A stretch of 64,000 nucleotides of DNA from Lonicera japonica (Eukaryota > Streptophyta > Magnoliopsida > Dipsacales > Caprifoliaceae). The DNA lies in assembly GCA_021464415.1 (NCBI GenBank), contig CM038469.1, forward strand, positions 63,531,650 through 63,595,649. Direction: 5' to 3'. Of the stretch, positions 61,942 to 64,000 are shown piece by piece. Within the stretch, counting starts at the first letter, position 1, and every line of letters begins with the position of its first letter. The notes below the pieces were generated by a model. It saw only the letters and a list, made by a program, of their open reading frames with translations. It was not told the DNA's origin and made no database searches. Made by a program: the position numbers and the translations under genes.

Positions 61942-63234
61942 AGGAGGCCGCTAAACACACCTCACTTTTCTTCCTAACACTCTCTTATTCACTAACACTC
62001 CTTTAGTATATTTTATGACTTACTAACACTCCCACCAAATGAGCACCCACTTTGTAATTAATGACAACTAGTAAGATTATTAATGATAATTAATTATATG
62101 ATTAATAATATAATCAACTTAAAAAAAACAATAATCCTCCCGAACCTTAAACTCTCATCATTCTATCACCGTTACCACTGCCGCCGTCTCTGTCTCTCAA
62201 GATCAATCAAGATACCTTCCTCTCTTTACACTATTTACATCCATTTTCATTCTTTATGATTTTGGAGATTTTATATTCCTCAAAATCGTAAATATTGAAG
62301 CGTATTAAGTAATATGATTTTTGTTGTTAAACAATCCACTCGATATGAAACTGCCATCCCTTCAATGTAACCGAGTACATGTCAATGTATTCGGTCGGAA
62401 TCAACAGAATACATTGACATATTTTTTTCAAAAATTTAACTCAGGCTCGATTTACATGAACTGTGTAAGTTTTTGTACACTCGGCCCACATGGACTGTAC
62501 ACAGTGCAATATACTCGGCGTGAATCAGTCGAGTACATTACATTATTTTTTAAACATGGGGTTTTTGTGTGCTCGATTGAAGTGTGCCTAGTACATTGAA
62601 TTGTTTTTAACTTAATCTATTTTACACAAACTCGGCCACAAAGAAATGAGTATGCACTTTTCCATTCGCCTTAGATCAACCAAGTGGACTTTTGTGCACT
62701 CGGCGTTCGTTGGCCGAGTGAACCTTCCTACAGACTTGGTCCATTTTTTTTCTTCGGATTATTTTTTTCATAAATATTTATGGTTTTTATTATTCATATG
62801 AGCTATATGAATTACATCTCGATTTTCATACATATTTTTTTCATAAATTAAGCCTAAAATCGTGGTGGTGGTGGTAGAGGAGAGAGAGTGGATGAAGAGA
62901 GAGATAATGATAATGATGAAGAATAACAATAAGAAAAGTGAAATAAGATCAAAAGTTAATTGATTATCTTAACTATTAAAACCATTAGAAAAATGGAAGT
63001 TTTAGAAATTAAGGTGGCAGCTGCAATGGTGGTGGTGGAGGAGGAGGAGGTGAGGGATGATGATGATGATAAAGAAGGCGGAGGATAAATGTGTTAATGG
63101 TGTGTGTTAAATGTTTTAATGCTTTAACTATTAAGTAAATAAGAAAACAAAGGTTTGTGTTATTAGTAAAATAAATATATTTTTTTAAGGGGAGTATTAG
63201 TGAGTAAAGTGAAGTGTGTCATTAGTGGCCCCCT
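61942..63234. mobile_element. TIR element of about 1.3 kb
   Basis: The left end AGGAGGCCGCTAAACACACCTCACTTTTC and the inverse complement of the right end (AGGGGGCCACTAATGACACACTTCACTTTAC) match over at least 55-60 bp with few gaps. No intact transposase is present. The interior has repeated ACTCGGC/GCCGAGT and GAGTACATT motifs (about 62370-62720). A clear target duplication was not found because the flanks are (AT)n. Confidence 0.7.
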
Positions 63235-63756
63235 ATATAAATATAAAAGTCAAAAGAGCGTTGACACTAAATATGGTGTTTTTGTTTTTGTCCCATCATT
63301 ATTTTACTTTTAATTAAATTCTTATGCAATTGTTGTAGTTTGAACTCACAACCTTTAACTAATAAAAATAGCTTTTACCACTAAACCAACATTTTTTATT
63401 TTATTTTTTTTCAATCCTAAATTTGACAATGTGTGTGCATATAAAAAAAGCGTGCACATACATTACATGTGTTTTGAATTTAATATATATACCTATTATA
63501 AATTGGAAGTGGCTCGATGTGATTATGATACTAATTTTTGTGGTTTTTCTATTTTACCCTTATTATATCTATTTTGAACAAAATATATAGTCAACAAGCT
63601 TTAATCCATGACCTGAAAGTTGAAAACATAACTTCTAACCACTAAGTAAATAATAATTTTATGCTAAATTTTACACATACATTAAAATAAGACGTATACA
63701 CATATTACATATGCACCCTGTATCTAGCATATATATATATATATATATATAAATTT
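63235..63756. other. Intergenic, no gene seen
   Basis: AT-rich, with (AT)n at about 63729-63750. The duplicated motifs ...CACTAAACCAACATTTT and ...CTAACCACTAAGTAAATAATAATTTTATG hint at decayed SINE-like copies, but no boxes can be defined. Confidence 0.4.
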
Positions 63757-64000
63757 AGGGAGCTACTATTGACACACTTCACTTCACTCTTTAAAACTCT
63801 ATTTCTCTCAAACACTTCACAAGTACATTTTATATCGTTTTAACACTCCCAACACTCCATTTTTAATCTTAAGATTAATTAATACTAATCTAAAAAATAC
63901 TCCACTCCACTCCACTCAACTCTCACTACTGCACTTTCTTTCTTTATGCAATTCAAAAAAACAAATCACACCACCCACCCTACAAATCTCATCTTCAATC
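63757..64000. mobile_element. Left end of a second copy of the 61942-63234 family, cut by the window edge
   Basis: AGGGAGCTACTATTGACACACTTCACTTCACTC followed by AAACACTTCACAAGTACATTTTATATCGTTTTAACACTCCCAAC parallels the start of the previous element. The rest lies outside the window. Confidence 0.6.

Overview
This is a plant (angiosperm, probably eudicot) nuclear window. It is AT-rich and holds two spliced host genes with plant GT-AG introns and chloroplast-type N-termini, set among many transposable elements of several classes. Species cannot be fixed from the sequence.

Layout. 1-1436: a non-autonomous DNA element built around a tandem array of a perfect 22-bp palindrome; a second, inverted copy lies at 52018-52889. 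3105-3925: a Tourist/PIF-Harbinger-like MITE. 4888-5033: a SINE with a 17-bp target-site duplication. 7775-8320 and 25770-26303 (continued at 36443-36510): two copies of an unclassified repeat. 10013-23432: a 13.4-kb Helitron on the minus strand with canonical ends. It carries a five-exon Rep/helicase gene (1625 codons), an eleven-exon RPA70-like gene (492 codons) and a dsRBD-like ORF. 26304-36442: a young Sirevirus-like Ty1/copia retrotransposon, nested in the second unclassified repeat, with equal 1420-bp LTRs, an ATTAT target duplication, a gag-pol frame with three stop codons and an accessory ORF.

38459-47416 (+): chloroplast heme oxygenase HO1/HY1, four exons, 286 aa, with transposons in its introns. 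53185-53256: a degenerate tRNA-Arg(UCG)-like sequence. 54073-55208: a short non-autonomous Helitron whose internal tandem repeat was hit by a PIF-type MITE. 55530-61311 (-): a 131-aa plastid-targeted BSD2/DnaJ zinc-finger-like protein, five exons. 61725-64000: a SINE and two copies of a terminal-inverted-repeat element.

The two host genes are functionally separate: heme breakdown to biliverdin in plastids, and a small plastid zinc-finger chaperone-like protein. The rest reads as layered transposon insertions. The most notable pieces are the apparently intact, possibly autonomous Helitron and the recurrence of arrayed palindromes inside several unrelated elements. Gene models were built by hand from splice sites, phase and family resemblance; no database search was run.
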